From NCBI GenBank assembly GCA_964020155.1, contig OZ026569.1, positions 257,501-282,500 on the forward strand: a stretch of 25,000 bases of DNA. Direction: 5' to 3'. Below the pieces are notes generated by a model. That model was not told the DNA's origin and did not search any database. It saw only the letters and a program-made list of their open reading frames with translations. Every line of letters starts with the position of its first letter. The first letter of the stretch is position 1. Position numbers and translations under genes: made by a program. This document shows positions 1 to 10,272 of this stretch, in pieces. The DNA is from Chondrilla cf. caribensis (Eukaryota > Porifera > Demospongiae > Chondrillida > Chondrillidae).

Positions 1-120
1 TCATGGGAGAGGGGGCGTGTCAACATGATATTTTAGGGGGACCTAGCTGTGGACATACACAAAATTATGAAACAATTTTCATCTCCGTATACTATCAAGG
101 GCTATAGCCTAGTCTATTAA
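1..120 (-). repeat. Satellite A fragment
   Basis: This partial monomer reads like the units of the 6205-9560 array: a G-rich GAGAGGGGGCGTGTCAACATG core, then an ACCTAGCTGTGGA box, then a GAAACAATTTTCATCTCC box. It stops near 120 without the closing hairpin arm, so it is either truncated or the edge of an array lying to the left of the window. Orientation is given relative to the large 17580-25000 array, which is taken as plus. Confidence 0.8.
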
Positions 121-186
121 AAATCTCATGAATGAGTGGTTATATTTGTATTGTATGTGTGAGCAGTATAATATAATAGAATGATA

Positions 187-681
187 TGCTGTTGTGGTGG
201 TACATTCCAAGTGCATCCTTGTGATCAATCTCAAATGGTTACATGACACTATCATAACACTATTCATGTATTCACTCACATGTGTGGTATACAGTGTACG
301 CGTGTGTATCCACAGACACACAGTACAATGTTTGACTGCATGTGCCTATCAAATGCTGTTAAGTGCAGACTATGCCAGAATCCATGGAAGTACCTCACAT
401 ATTGTGATGTATAATATGTGTTGCATGTATGTATATTAATCTGTTTATATATATATATATGTCCTGCAAGTCGTAAATATCATTAAGTTCAAATGACACT
501 TGATATGAATTCAATAATTGAAGATAATTCTCAAGTGTTTAATACACATTATATTACTAATGATACTGACATATTATGTATCAGTTCTGAAGCCTATGCT
601 CACATCACTGCTATCCTATGAATGCAGCTGGTTATACTACTCAAAAGATAATATTGTAATGGTACTTTAATATCACTGCTG
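187..681. repeat. 3' flank of gene A, duplicated at 11093-11595
   Basis: This stretch holds no independent gene that I can support. It aligns collinearly with 11093-11595: both begin with GCTGTTGTGGTGGTA and share the TGTATCCACAGACACAC segment, the GCCAGAATCCATGGAAGTAC segment and the approach to the stop codon of the paralogous gene. It is the downstream part of a directly duplicated block of about 1.7 kb. An ATTAAA hexamer on the minus strand at 666-671 lies 11 nt past the gene A stop codon but is not conserved in gene B, so no poly(A) signal is called. Confidence 0.75.
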
Positions 682-1786
682 TTAGGAGAGGTAAATAGTA
701 ATGTAACCACTGAATCCATTGAGTGGGCGGCAGCACAGCTCCTTAATGTAAAAAGATATTCTTTTGTAATAATTGTAGCAGCGCTTGCGTCTCCACCATC
801 CGGTGCAGGTGTGTGATTGCTCTTGTCTATAGTGAAGTATTGACCGATAGTTGCAACTATAATTGTTACGCTTTCTCCTCTTCTTCCCGGCACTTTGTCC
901 CTCCTCGCTATCCCCAACAGCCTCAAGGTCACAAGTCTCACACAAGCACTTGTGTTCATTCACACTACAGAAAACAGCAAATATACAATGTAGTGTATTG
1001 AAATGACCATAATTGTTCAATTCCTAAGTCAGAATGTATTTCTGTACAATCCCTTGTAATCTACTCTGAACTCACTCAAAAGAGGAAGACCCACAATCCA
1101 GTCTGCTACACTCCATGGCACATGTCTTGTCTGTGAATAAAGTATTCATTTTATTCTATGTTTCTATGGCAACACAAACCCTCAACCATGTACTCACTCA
1201 ATGTCTCTATCACTTCCTCTGTTGGAGATGATTGTTCTCCAGTCAAAATATGATTCCTGCTGGTGGTGGTGGTGTTAGCCTCCTTCATGTGGAATTGAAG
1301 CCTCAAATGGTCGAGAGTTGATTTTATTTGTCCCTTATCCTTTTTACTGTCTTCTTCAACAGGTCCCATGTCACATGACAAACATGTGCACTCATCAGTA
1401 TCAGGTCTGTAGGATGTATACACAATGATCAGTGGATTTGTTCATACATACTTATGATGCTATACTCACAGTGGCTCAGAACCAACACACTTCAACTTGG
1501 TACATTCCACCTCACAGAGTTTGGCTGTTGAGAGATAGTAACAGTTAACACTGGTGATTTTCTACACTGTGTATAATAGTGTATATGTAGTGTGCATGCA
1601 GTGTGTATGTAGTGTGTAAGTGACCATAAGTACGTACGTACAGAGTGTGTATATGTGTGTGTACTTTGACCACTCACTGAAGACTTCTCTTTTCATATCA
1701 TCTCCAAAAGCTGATTCCACGGTTGGCCAAGTGATAGCAGCCAACACCAAACAGAACAGAGCAGCTGTTGCTGTAAACACCTTCAT
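682..1786 (-). CDS. Gene A: secreted twin six-cysteine-module precursor, five exons
   Basis: I do not recognise the family; the structure below is read from the sequence. Exons on the minus strand are 1786-1678, 1524-1470, 1406-1198, 1130-1076 and 964-682, giving 236 residues and a TAA stop. Introns of 153, 63, 67 and 111 nt begin GTGAGT and end AG after pyrimidine-rich tracts. Residues 1-25 form a signal peptide (MKVF start, hydrophobic core, possible cleavage after VES). Lys32-Arg33 is a dibasic site. Module 1 has cysteines at 40, 44, 49, 61, 63 and 66; module 2 at 128, 132, 137, 149, 151 and 154. Between them lies a hydrophilic linker with a run of four Thr. KKRRKR at 170-175 resembles a furin site. 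The 61-residue basic, Tyr-rich tail has cysteines at 180, 196, 205, 220 and 221. The predicted protein is exported and processed, possibly a peptide precursor or a small matrix or defence protein. The start is the ATG conserved in all three paralogues. Confidence 0.87.
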
Positions 1787-1851
1787 TCTTCCGACTAGTA
1801 CTGCAGATAGCAAGTGAGATGGCACCAGCGAAGTGAGGTGCTCCTTTTATA
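1787..1851 (-). promoter_or_regulatory. Gene A core promoter and 5' leader with TATA box
   Basis: TATAAAAG lies at 1851-1844 on the minus strand, about 58 bp upstream of the ATG. That would place transcription start 25-30 bp further down and give a leader of roughly 30 nt. The stretch GAGCACCTCACTTCGCTGG that follows is nearly identical upstream of genes B and C, as is the CCATCTCACTTGCT segment. Conservation extends only slightly beyond the TATA box, which suggests a compact promoter. Confidence 0.72.
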
Positions 1852-1879
1852 AGTGGGGAGACCTTACTTACTTCCTGTT

Positions 1880-2253
1880 AGGTATAGAATGTAGATTCCT
1901 TCAGGTCTTCGTTCTCACTCTGACCCCTCAGTTTTGGTATGACCTCAAGAAAGTCCCTCGTCCTGACCCTTTGAGCTAAATGGAGTATAGGGATTCCTCT
2001 GTTATGGTGGTGGTCAGTGTGTGATGTCATATTTCTCCCTATCAATAGACCTGTAGTTGAGTATCCAATAACATACCAGAGATCATGTTACGAAGAAGTT
2101 GTTTGTCGAAAAAGTAGATCCCTCCAGGTCTTCATTCTCGCTGTGACCCTCAGTTCTGGTATGACCTGTAGAAAGTCCCTCAGCTTGAACCTGGGAACTA
2201 GAAGGAGATGGGCTTCAGAATCCTTTGTTATGGTGTTGTATATCATATTTCTA
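1880..2253 (+). repeat. Family D repeat, two plus-orientation units
   Basis: Two tandem units start near 1898 and 2126. Each carries the core CAGGTCTTCGTTCTCACTGT (or a close variant), then CCCTCAGTTCTGGTATGACC, an AGAAAGTCCCTC box, and TTGTTATGGTGGT or TCTGTTATGGTGGT. The same units occur at 3052 in this orientation and in reverse at 3942, 4048, 4286, 4853, 5066 and 5256. The short ORFs across them carry no recognisable protein signal. These look like units of a non-autonomous foldback or MITE-type element. Confidence 0.75.
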
Positions 2254-2510
2254 CATGAAGACCACAAGTGTTCACTTGTGTGTCGGAATGATAAGATGAG
2301 GAAAGTCATCCAAATGGTGTACAGGGTGTACCACACTGAGGAGCTCAAATGCTTTGACCGGTAGAAATATGATATGTTATGGTGGTATATATCATATTTC
2401 TACCGGTCAAAGCATTTGAGCTCCTCAGTGTGGTACACCCTGTACACCATTTGGATGACTTTCCTCATCTTATCATTCCGACACACAAGTGAACACTTGT
2501 GGTCTTCATG
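2254..2510. repeat. Perfect palindrome, 122-bp arms with 13-bp spacer
   Basis: The left arm (2254-2375) and the right arm (2389-2510) are exact reverse complements over 122 bp, separated by 13 bp at 2376-2388. I checked base pairing along the whole arm and found no mismatch. The arm begins CATGAAGACCACAAGTG and ends AAATATGATAT at the spacer. It lies directly against a family D unit. A transcript through it would form a long perfect hairpin. The absence of divergence suggests a recent fold-back event, ongoing gene conversion, or an assembly artefact. Confidence 0.95.
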
Positions 2511-2990
2511 ATAAGAGAGAATGAAGAAGGCTTACAGTCAAGGCGAGACTGTGCGTTCTGATGGTAGGTAAAGTTTATTGCACAACATATTATAGTGAAA
2601 TAGTATGCGTAATATATAGATTATTCATAGTCAAAATTTGAATACTAGGAAGTGATCTCATCTGATCTCAAGTTTTTAATTTTGATTCGAGTTTGGTACT
2701 TTTTAGCTGTTTATTGTGCATAATGTACTAATACGACTCTATGGACACTAAAACTAGATGCATTTAGTTATTTTTAAATGCTGGAAATAACCCGAAGTCT
2801 GTAAACATGCAGTTGATTCAGACAGATGAGCTTGGTTTAGGCTCAATCATGTTTTGATGTCAATGTATTAAAACCAATTAATTATATAAACTATTGGAGT
2901 GATATGCGGCTGTAAGAAAGGAGTATTGTCATAGTATGCGTGTGTATTGGTGGATGAATATATAATAATTGTAAGTATCCAGTAATGTAA
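2511..2990. other. AT-rich unique stretch, no gene seen
   Basis: No ORF, splice-site pattern or repeat unit that I can support. It is AT-rich. Its right end (about 2940-2990), with the motifs GTGTGTATTGGTGGATGAA and GTAAGTATCCAGTAATGTAA, reappears in reverse at about 4375-4475. It therefore grades into the outer flank of the family D inverted repeat. Confidence 0.5.
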
Positions 2991-3330
2991 GAGGGATCTG
3001 ACTACTAACAAAGTGTTTATTGAGTAAAAATATTATAGTTCTCTTCAGAGTCCTTCAGGTCTTCGTTCTCACTGTGACCCCTCAGTTCTGGTATGAGCTT
3101 GAGAAAGTCCCTCGCTTAACCCTTTGAACTAAATAGAGTATAGGGATTCCTTTGTTATGGTGGTGGTCAGTGTGTGATGTCACAAGTCTCATATTTCTGC
3201 CTATCATTGGGCCAATGGTTGTAAGAATCCTATAACATAACAGGGATCAGGTTACAAACAAATTGTAGAAATTGTAGATGCCTCCAGGTCTTCATCCTAG
3301 GTATGCAAGAAAGTCTCTCATCTCAAAACC
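2940..3330 (+). repeat. Family D repeat, plus-orientation copy with outer flank
   Basis: The order is: outer flank GTAAGTATCCAGTAATGTAA, an AGAGGGATCTGAC box, a TGTTTATTGAGTAA box, the TCCTTCAGGTCTTCGTTCTC core at about 3051, the GTATAGGGATTCCTTTGTTA segment, and a decayed second core near 3281. The same order appears reverse-complemented at 4262-4475, so the two copies form an imperfect inverted repeat about 0.9 kb apart. Confidence 0.75.
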
Positions 3331-3539
3331 TCTTACATGATCTAGTAATTTGCGTATCTGTGAAAGTGCTTGAGTTTGTGCATTGTATGTATTTGTGCTA
3401 CACTCCCCATATCCCCTGGTTGGTCCATGGTAAACTGTTGACTAATTACTTGTTGTAGATGTCCTTCCTCCACTTGTAGGGTACAATTCATGTTACAATT
3501 ATTTCACTTGACTATTATACTTTCACTGGATCTAGATGC

Positions 3540-3810
3540 CATGAAGTAAATGCTGAAACAATTTCCACCTCAATGCGTGGCCCAAAACCCCAGCTACATT
3601 CATAGGTGCTTAATATTTTTAATGTATGCATGGGAACGTACGCACGTATGGGAGAGAATAGTAGAATAGATGCTATATCATCAAACATCAAAAATTCTTC
3701 CCAGTGTCCATATGGCACATATAATAATACACTTGATGCATGTACTTTTGTATGTACATTCCACTATAAGTGGATTACGCCTTGTGGTGATCACTCAGGT
3801 ATCTTTTGAA
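3540..3810 (-). repeat. Satellite A fragment followed by family C fragment
   Basis: At 3545-3665 there is a partial satellite A monomer in the same orientation as the 6205-9560 array: AACAATTTCCACCTC, the CCCCAGCTACATTC box, AGGTGCTTAATATTTT, then the GGGAGAGAATAG box. It runs straight into a family C piece at 3700-3810 (CCATATGGCACATA, then CCTTGTGGTGATCACTCAGG). The same satellite A to family C junction recurs at 7470-7860 and 8220, so the two families were mobilised together. Confidence 0.7.
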
Positions 3811-3929
3811 AACAGTATGTCGGGGGGGAGGGGGGGTGAACAATTTTATTAATTTGCACTGACTAACAATTATTAATGTAACAGGTGTAACACTATACAC
3901 TCCTTCTGGTACACAAGTTCAAGAAGAGG

Positions 3930-4475
3930 GAATTTTATCTAGGTTATACCAGAAGTGAGGTCACAGTGAGAACGAAGACCTAAAGAATTCTATATACTAC
4001 AACAGAGGAAGCCCAACTCCTTCTAGTTCACAGGTTCAAGCTGAGGGACTTTCTACAGGTCATACCAGAACTGAGGGTCACAGTGAGAATGAAGACCTGA
4101 AGGAATCTACTAGTTCGACAAATAGTTTCTTTGTAACATGATCTCTGGTATGTCATTGGATACTCAACTACTGGTCTTTTGATAGGGAGAAATATGAGAT
4201 TTGTGACGTCAAACACTAACCACCACCATAACAAAGGAATCCCTATACTCCTATTAGTTCAGAGTCAAGATGAGGGACTTTCTTGAGGTCATACCAGAAC
4301 TGAGGGTCACAGTGAGAACGAAGACCTGGAGGAATCTACATTACTCAATAAACACCTTGGTAGTAATCGGATCCCTCTTACATTACTGGATACTTACAAT
4401 GATCATTACAGCTTGCGTTATTCTATTCTTAGACCTATGTATATTATTTTCATCCATCAATACACACACATATAC
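3930..4475 (-). repeat. Family D repeat, minus-orientation cluster
   Basis: Reverse-oriented cores lie at about 3942, 4048 and 4286 (CATACCAGAACTGAGGGTCA, then GTGAGAACGAAGACCTG). Between them are the CACCACCATAACA segment and ACTAGTTCGACAAA. The right edge carries CTCTTACATTACTGGATACT and TCCATCAATACACACACA, which mirror 2940-3010. Short ORFs here repeat across copies and are by-products of the repeat. Confidence 0.75.
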
Positions 4476-4554
4476 AAGCACATACTTGCATCATTTAAAT
4501 TTTAGACATTTGCATGGTCTATTGAAATACATAATATGTAAGATAACACTTTTA

Positions 4555-4596
4555 TTTATATAATATATATATTTATATATATATATATATATATAC
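4555..4596. repeat. (TA)n microsatellite
   Basis: An almost pure alternating TA tract of about 40 bp, interrupted once by TTTA. The surrounding 4480-4780 sequence is AT-rich with no gene signal. Confidence 0.9.
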
Positions 4597-4789
4597 TCAA
4601 CTGCATATTATACATAGATAATATTATGTATCCTTATTTGTCAACATCGAAAAGACTAACAGTGATATATATGTTATGCTCTCAGGGGTGAACAATTTTG
4701 TTAAGTACCGACTACGAAAAGTACTTGTGGTGGTGACCAACTTTATCATTTAGTGGGGGTGAACATTTCATTGGCACTGACTACTAATC

Positions 4790-5435
4790 AATATAACAGA
4801 TGAAAAACTACACTCCTTCCAGAACACAAGTTTGAGAAGAGGGATTTTATTGACGTCATACCACAACTGAGGTAGTGAGAATGAAGACCTAATGTAGCCT
4901 ATATGTGCTTGTAACCTGATCAGATTCTTCGTTATGTTATTGGACACTAACAACTACTGGCCCCTGCCCTGACAGGTAGAAATATGATATATTATACCAC
5001 CATAACAAAGGATTCTGAAGCCCATCTCCTTCTAGTTCACAGGTTGAAGCTGAGGGACTTTCTACAGGTTATACCAGAACTGAGGGTCACAGTGAGAATG
5101 AAGACCTGAAGGGATCTACTAGTTCGACAAACAACTTCTTCGTAACATGATCTCTGATATGGAGACGTATGAGGCTAGGGACATCAAACACTGACCACCA
5201 CCATAACAGAGGAATCCCTATACTCCATTTAGCTCAAAGGGTCAGGACGAGGGACTTTCTTGAAGTCATACCAGAACTGAGAGGTCACAGTGAGAACGAA
5301 GACCTGAAGGACTCTGAAGGAATCTACATTACTCAATTGGCAGTAGTCAGATCCCTCTTATGTTACTGGACAATTATCATCAAAGCTGCCATTATTATTG
5401 GAGTATATGTCATTCTATTCTCAGACCTATAATTT
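4790..5435 (-). repeat. Family D repeat, second minus-orientation cluster
   Basis: Three reverse-oriented units have cores near 4853 (degraded), 5066 and 5256. They share ACTAGTTCGACAAA, the CACCACCATAACA segment and GGACGAGGGACTTTC with the other family D copies. The right edge, CCCTCTTATGTTACTGGACA at 5352, corresponds to the outer flank seen at 2970 and 4375. The 4790-4960 unit has a deletion in the middle of its core. Confidence 0.72.
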
Positions 5436-5439
5436 CCAG

Positions 5440-6200
5440 TCAACCAATGCATGCGCACATGCACAAACACATACTAATTATACTGTATTAATTTCCAGAC
5501 TTTTGGTCCATGGAGATACATTATTCAATTATTCAATTATTATTAATATCATTTGGCAATATGTCTAGCTTAATGAGTGTTTTCATATAATGGCTGTAAT
5601 ATCACATTAGTTCTATGTAACTATTTGGTGTTAATACATCAAGTAAGATACATAATAAATTAACAAGATGATGTTATTGAAGCAAATTTCGAATTCAGCC
5701 AGGATGCAAACACTACACCCTCATATAATGTATAAGGGATAACCTTGATCGGTGTGTTGCAATCGGTGGTATGAGTTGTGCAATCATGCAGATCCATTTA
5801 TCCAGAATGAGAAATGGCATGCTTGCTGTTTTTATAATATGTCATGTTTTGTTGTAGTTTTGTCCATGTACAAGTCAACAACAGCTGTGTATACAGTGAA
5901 TACTCAATAATCCACCACAATTCATTTTCAAAGAATGTGGTGGATTAACAAGTTTGGCGGATTAACTTGATATTCAGTGGTACTTGTACATTCAATTGGT
6001 ACTGGGAAATTGTGGCGAATTAAAAGGTTTGGCGGATAAAACGGTGGTGGATTAACAAGAATTCATTGTATTATTATGTTCCTTGCCAACTCTGTACTAA
6101 TTGGGAGGTGATTCGCTTTGTAACAGATTGGCTATACTATATATAGTTCCTGTGCAATCCACCAACTTGTGAGATCTCGCAAGTGACCGGGATTTTACTA
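5440..6200. other. Mostly unique DNA with a small GGCGGATTA repeat cluster
   Basis: No gene is supported. At 5909-6053 there are five degenerate copies of a GTGGATTAA/GGCGGATTAA motif, with one inverted copy (AATCCACCAC at 5909) facing GTGGTGGATT at 5937 across about 18 bp, which could form a 10-bp stem. The rest is AT-rich and featureless. Confidence 0.5.
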
Positions 6201-6204
6201 AGTT

Positions 6205-7500
6205 TGGAATAACGTTTTCAGAAGGACCTAACTGTGGATATATACTAACTTTAAGTTATGAAACAACTCTCATCCCTGCGTATGTGGCCCCTAACGCTAA
6301 CTACATTCGGAAGTGCTTAATACATTTTGCATAGGTTATGAGAGTGGGGAGTGTCAACATGATATTCTAGGGGGACCTAGCTGTGGATGTATACTATAAC
6401 TTTTCTACTTCTTCTTTTAAACAATTCTCATCTCCGTATGTGGTTTCTAACACTAACTACGTTTGGAGGTGCTTAATACATTTTGAATAGCTCATTAGAG
6501 CGGGGCGTGTCAACATGATATTTTAGGGGGACCTAGCTGTGGATGAACTAAACGTATGAATCAATTCCAATCTCCATAGGCGGTCCCTAACCAAAACTAC
6601 ATTCAGAGGTGCTCCATATTTTTAATGCATGGGAAGGTATAGGAGAAGTAACGCTAAACACCTTCTTGCATAGCTCATGGTAGAGGGGGCGGGTCAACAT
6701 GATATTTTAGGGGGATTCAACTGTGGATGTATACTAACTAATGAAACAATTCTCATCTCTGTAGGTGGTCTCTAACACTGACTACATTCAGAGGTGCTTA
6801 GTCATATTTTAATGTATTGGAAGGTATGTACATGTACATATAGGAGATATAATACTAAGCACCTTCTTGCATAGCTCATGGGAAAGGCAGTGTGTCAACA
6901 CAATATGTTATTGAGACCTAGCTGTTAATGTATACTAACTTATGAAACAATTCCCATCTAGATCTCTGTAGGTGACCCATAACCGAAGATACATTTGGAG
7001 GTGCTTAATATTATTTTATTGTATGGGAAGGTGTGGGAGAAATAACGCTAAGCACCTTCTTGCATAGCCTATGCAAGAAGGTGCTTAGCGTTATTTCTTA
7101 TATATATCATGTTAACATGCCCCCTCTCCCTTGAACGGTTCAAGGGAGAGGGGGCATGTCAACATGATATTTTAAGGAGACCTATCTGTGAATGCATACT
7201 AACTATGAACTGAATGCTGAAAAAAATCCCTATCTCAATACAAGCTAGGTTGGTAACCCAAGCTACATTCGGAGGTGCTTGATTTTTTCCTATGTATTGG
7301 AGAGAATAGCAGAATAAAAGGCTAAGCACCTTCTTGCATTACTAATGGAAGAGGGGACATGTCAACTTGATATTTTCACCAGACCTAGCTGATGGCATGA
7401 ACTAAATGCTGAAACAATTCTTATCTCCCTACCTGGCCCATAACTTTAGCCACATTTGGAGGTGCTTGATGTTTCATCAATGTACGTACGTGTATTACGC
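6205..7500 (-). repeat. Satellite A array 1, left half
   Basis: About seven diverged tandem monomers of roughly 170-190 bp. Each reads CTAAGCACCTTCTTGCATAGC, a GGGAGAGGGGGCGTGTCAACATG box, a GACCTAGCTGTGG box, GAAACAATTCTCATCTC, an ACTACATTCGGAGGTGCTTA box, then a GGGAAGGTATAGGAGAAATA box. This is the reverse complement of the unit in the 17580-25000 array. Each unit contains facing AAGGTGCTTA and TAAGCACCTT arms. Divergence between units is much higher than in array 2, so this array is older or less homogenised. Confidence 0.9.
7039..7170. repeat. Two adjacent palindromes bracketing an inverted segment
   Basis: The first palindrome is perfect: 29-bp arms at 7039-7067 and 7069-7097 around one base. 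The second has 33-bp arms at 7104-7136 and 7138-7170 around one base, with a single mismatch. Between the two centres (7068-7137), about 70 bp of satellite A sequence is inverted relative to the units on both sides. This is what fold-back template switching or hairpin resolution would leave. Confidence 0.92.
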
Positions 7501-8260
7501 ATTATTATGTGTCATATGGACACTGTGGAAGAATTTTTGATCGGGGCAAAACGTATCTTGTTTGTTATCAGAAGGATTGTGCTACTACCAGGAGTGTGTC
7601 TGTGCATCCATACTTGAGCTACGTATAATGCATCATGTGGACACTGGAGAGGCTGTGGTGACCAGCAATGAAATTTGACATTTTTGGCTGGCCACCACGA
7701 GGCATATAGCACACCCAGGAGGGTGTGAATGCATTCGAATTTGTGTTGATATGATTCATATGGACACTGGGCATCCCCTGGTGACCAGCAATAGGATGTA
7801 AAATTACCTGAGTGATCACCACAAGGTGTATTGCATTTATATTGGAATGTACACACAAAAGTATATGCATTATTATTATGTATCATATGGATACGGGGGA
7901 GAATTTTTGATCAAAGACAGAACGTATCTTATTTGTTATTAGAAGGACCATACTACTACCAGGAGTGTGTCCATGCATCTGTATTTGTGTTTTTTGTAAG
8001 TTTGATATGGCACTGTACCTAACACTACCCCTAGATGAATTTTTGATTGGCAACCAAACTTAATGAGACATATATCACACTAGAGGGTATGCATGCAATC
8101 CAAATTTGTGGTGATAAGTTTATGGACATTGGGCATCCCCTGGTGACCAACAATAGAACAATAGAATTTAGAATTACCTGAGTGATCACCACAAGGCTTA
8201 GTACACTTATATTGGAATATACCTAAAAATGTATGTATGGAAGAGAATAAAAGAATAGAA
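7500..8260 (-). repeat. Family C repeats embedded in satellite A array 1
   Basis: Units of roughly 100 bp contain facing motifs: GGTGACCAGCAATG at one side and TGATCACCACAAGG or CCACCACGAGGCATATAGCA at the other, flanked by CATATGGACACTGG and GGAATGTACA. Copies lie at about 7640-7710, 7750-7855 and 8110-8225. A second pair of flanking segments (GTGTCATATGGACA...CTACTACCAGGAGTGTGTC) is duplicated at 7506-7605 and 7877-7975. Two overlapping minus-strand ORFs near 7512-7886 simply read through these repeats. Confidence 0.75.
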
Positions 8261-9560
8261 TTAATAAGAGAATATAATACTAAGCACCTTCTTGCATAAC
8301 TCATTGGAGAGGGGGTGTGTCAACTTGATATTTGTACAGACCTAACTGCATGATGGCATGAACTATTTGCTGAAACAATTCTTATCTCAATATGTGGCCC
8401 GTAACCCCAGCTACACTCAGTCGTGCTTAATATTTTTCCAATGTATGGTAGAGAATGGGAGAATAAAATTTTAAACACCTTCTTGCATGGTAGAGGGGGC
8501 GTGTCAACTTGATATTTTCACCAGACTTAACTGATGGTATGAGTTAATCTAGGTACGTGACCCGTAACCTTAGCTACATTTGGAGGTGCTAAATATTTTT
8601 GAATGTACATAATATGAGAAATAACACTAAGCACCTTCTTGCATAGCTCATGGGAAAGGGGGCATGTCGATATGATATTTTAAAGCTTCCTAGCTTTTGA
8701 TGTATACTAACTTATGAAATGATTCCCATCTCTGTAGGTGGCCTGTAGCCAAAGCTACGTTTGGAGATGCTGAACTACTATGAGATACTTTTAATGTATG
8801 GGAAGGTATAGGAGAAATAACGCCAAGCACCTTCTTACATAGCTCATGGGAGAGGGGGCATTTCAATGTGATTTTTTAGGGAGACCTATCTGGGGACGTA
8901 TACTAACTTATGAAACAATTCTCATCTCCATGGGTAGTCCCTAATGCTAACTGCATTTGGAGGTGCTTAATATATTTTTAATGTACGTACGGGAAAGTAT
9001 AGGAGAAATAGTGCTAAGCACCTTCTTGCATAGCTCATGGGAGAGGGGGCATGTCAATATGATATTTCAGGGAGACCTAGCTGTGAACGTATACTAACTT
9101 ATGAAACAATTCTCATCTCCATAGGTGGTCCCTAACCTTTGCTACATTTGGAGGTGCTTAATATTTTTAATGTATGGGAAGTTATAGGAGAAATAGTGCT
9201 AGGCACCTTCTTGCATAGCTCATGAGGGAGGGTGTGTGTCAGCATGATATTTTAGGGTGGGACCTAGCTGTGGATGTATACTAGCTTATGAAATAATTCT
9301 CATCTATTTATGTGGTCCCCAACCAAAACTACATTCAGAGGTGGTTAATAAATTTTGGAAATGTATGGGAAGTTATAGGAGAAATTACACTAAGCACCTT
9401 CTTGCATAGCTCATGGGAAAGGGGGCGTGTCAACATAAAACTTTTACCAGGCCTAGCCAGGGACATGAACTATGTGTGAAAAAATTCCCATCTCCCTAGT
9501 AAACCATAACAAAAGCTACATTTGGAGGTGCTTAAAATATTTTCAATGTATGGCAGAGTA
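8260..9560 (-). repeat. Satellite A array 1, right half
   Basis: About seven further monomers in the same orientation as 6205-7500, with TAAGCACCTTCTTGCATAGC boxes recurring roughly every 180-200 bp (near 8281, 8472, 8630, 8824, 9016, 9200 and 9390). The last unit fades at about 9560 into the duplicated 9560-10274 block. Units differ by many substitutions and small indels. Confidence 0.88.
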
Positions 9561-10272
9561 CATATGCAAACATGTAAGTACTAAAAAGATTAATGTCTCT
9601 ATATAAAGGCAATTTTCACGTTCAATATATTCACATGCACTCCCTTAGCAGACACATAGTATGTGCTGTAATGTACTAATTGTAATAATCTAATGTGTGT
9701 CAACTTATTTGTAGTTTTGGGTTGTAATATGCAGAACCTTTATCTATACTATCTATTTTTTATTAATTTATTTATATTTACATTCGTATTTGAGAGAACT
9801 GGGAGAAATACCTTAAGCACCTTTCAGTGTAACTACACTGTATATGTCATATTGTCACTGGGCAGGCTGTGGTAACCATGGACAAATTGTAGAATTACTT
9901 GGTTGGTTACCACGAGGTCTGTAGCTGCTACATTGGACTGTACATATAGTGGGCATCTTTATTATTCTATACAGATAACATGGACACAGGGGAGCCTTTT
10001 AGACTTTCAACAAACATATCTTGTTTATCACCACTAATTAATTATATTGTATAATATTATGTACATTCAATTATTTTCCCTGTCATGCATCTCATGAATA
10101 TTATAGCATTAAGTTTATTTTGCAACAATTGCCAATCAATGATAATTATAATATTATTTTATACATAAATTTTAACATTGAGGTTCTACATGTTATTATA
10201 GTAATTACAGTAAGTACCAATTCGAATGTACCATTATTATCAGTTCCATTAATTAAAGCCCATGTTGACATC

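Noticed and set aside
666..671. ATTAAA as a poly(A) signal for gene A
   Set aside because: It lies only 11 nt after the stop and is ATCAAA in the paralogue, so it is not conserved.
2017..2364. 115-codon plus-strand ORF and its antisense partner over family D
   Set aside because: They span family D units and half of a perfect palindrome; related frames in the other D copies are broken and no domain is recognisable.
7512..7886. Minus-strand ORF of 124 codons with many cysteines and tryptophans
   Set aside because: It reads through two family C units and changes frame content with them. The same peptide fragments recur in other copies at 3606-3809 and 14104-14412, so it is explained by the repeat.
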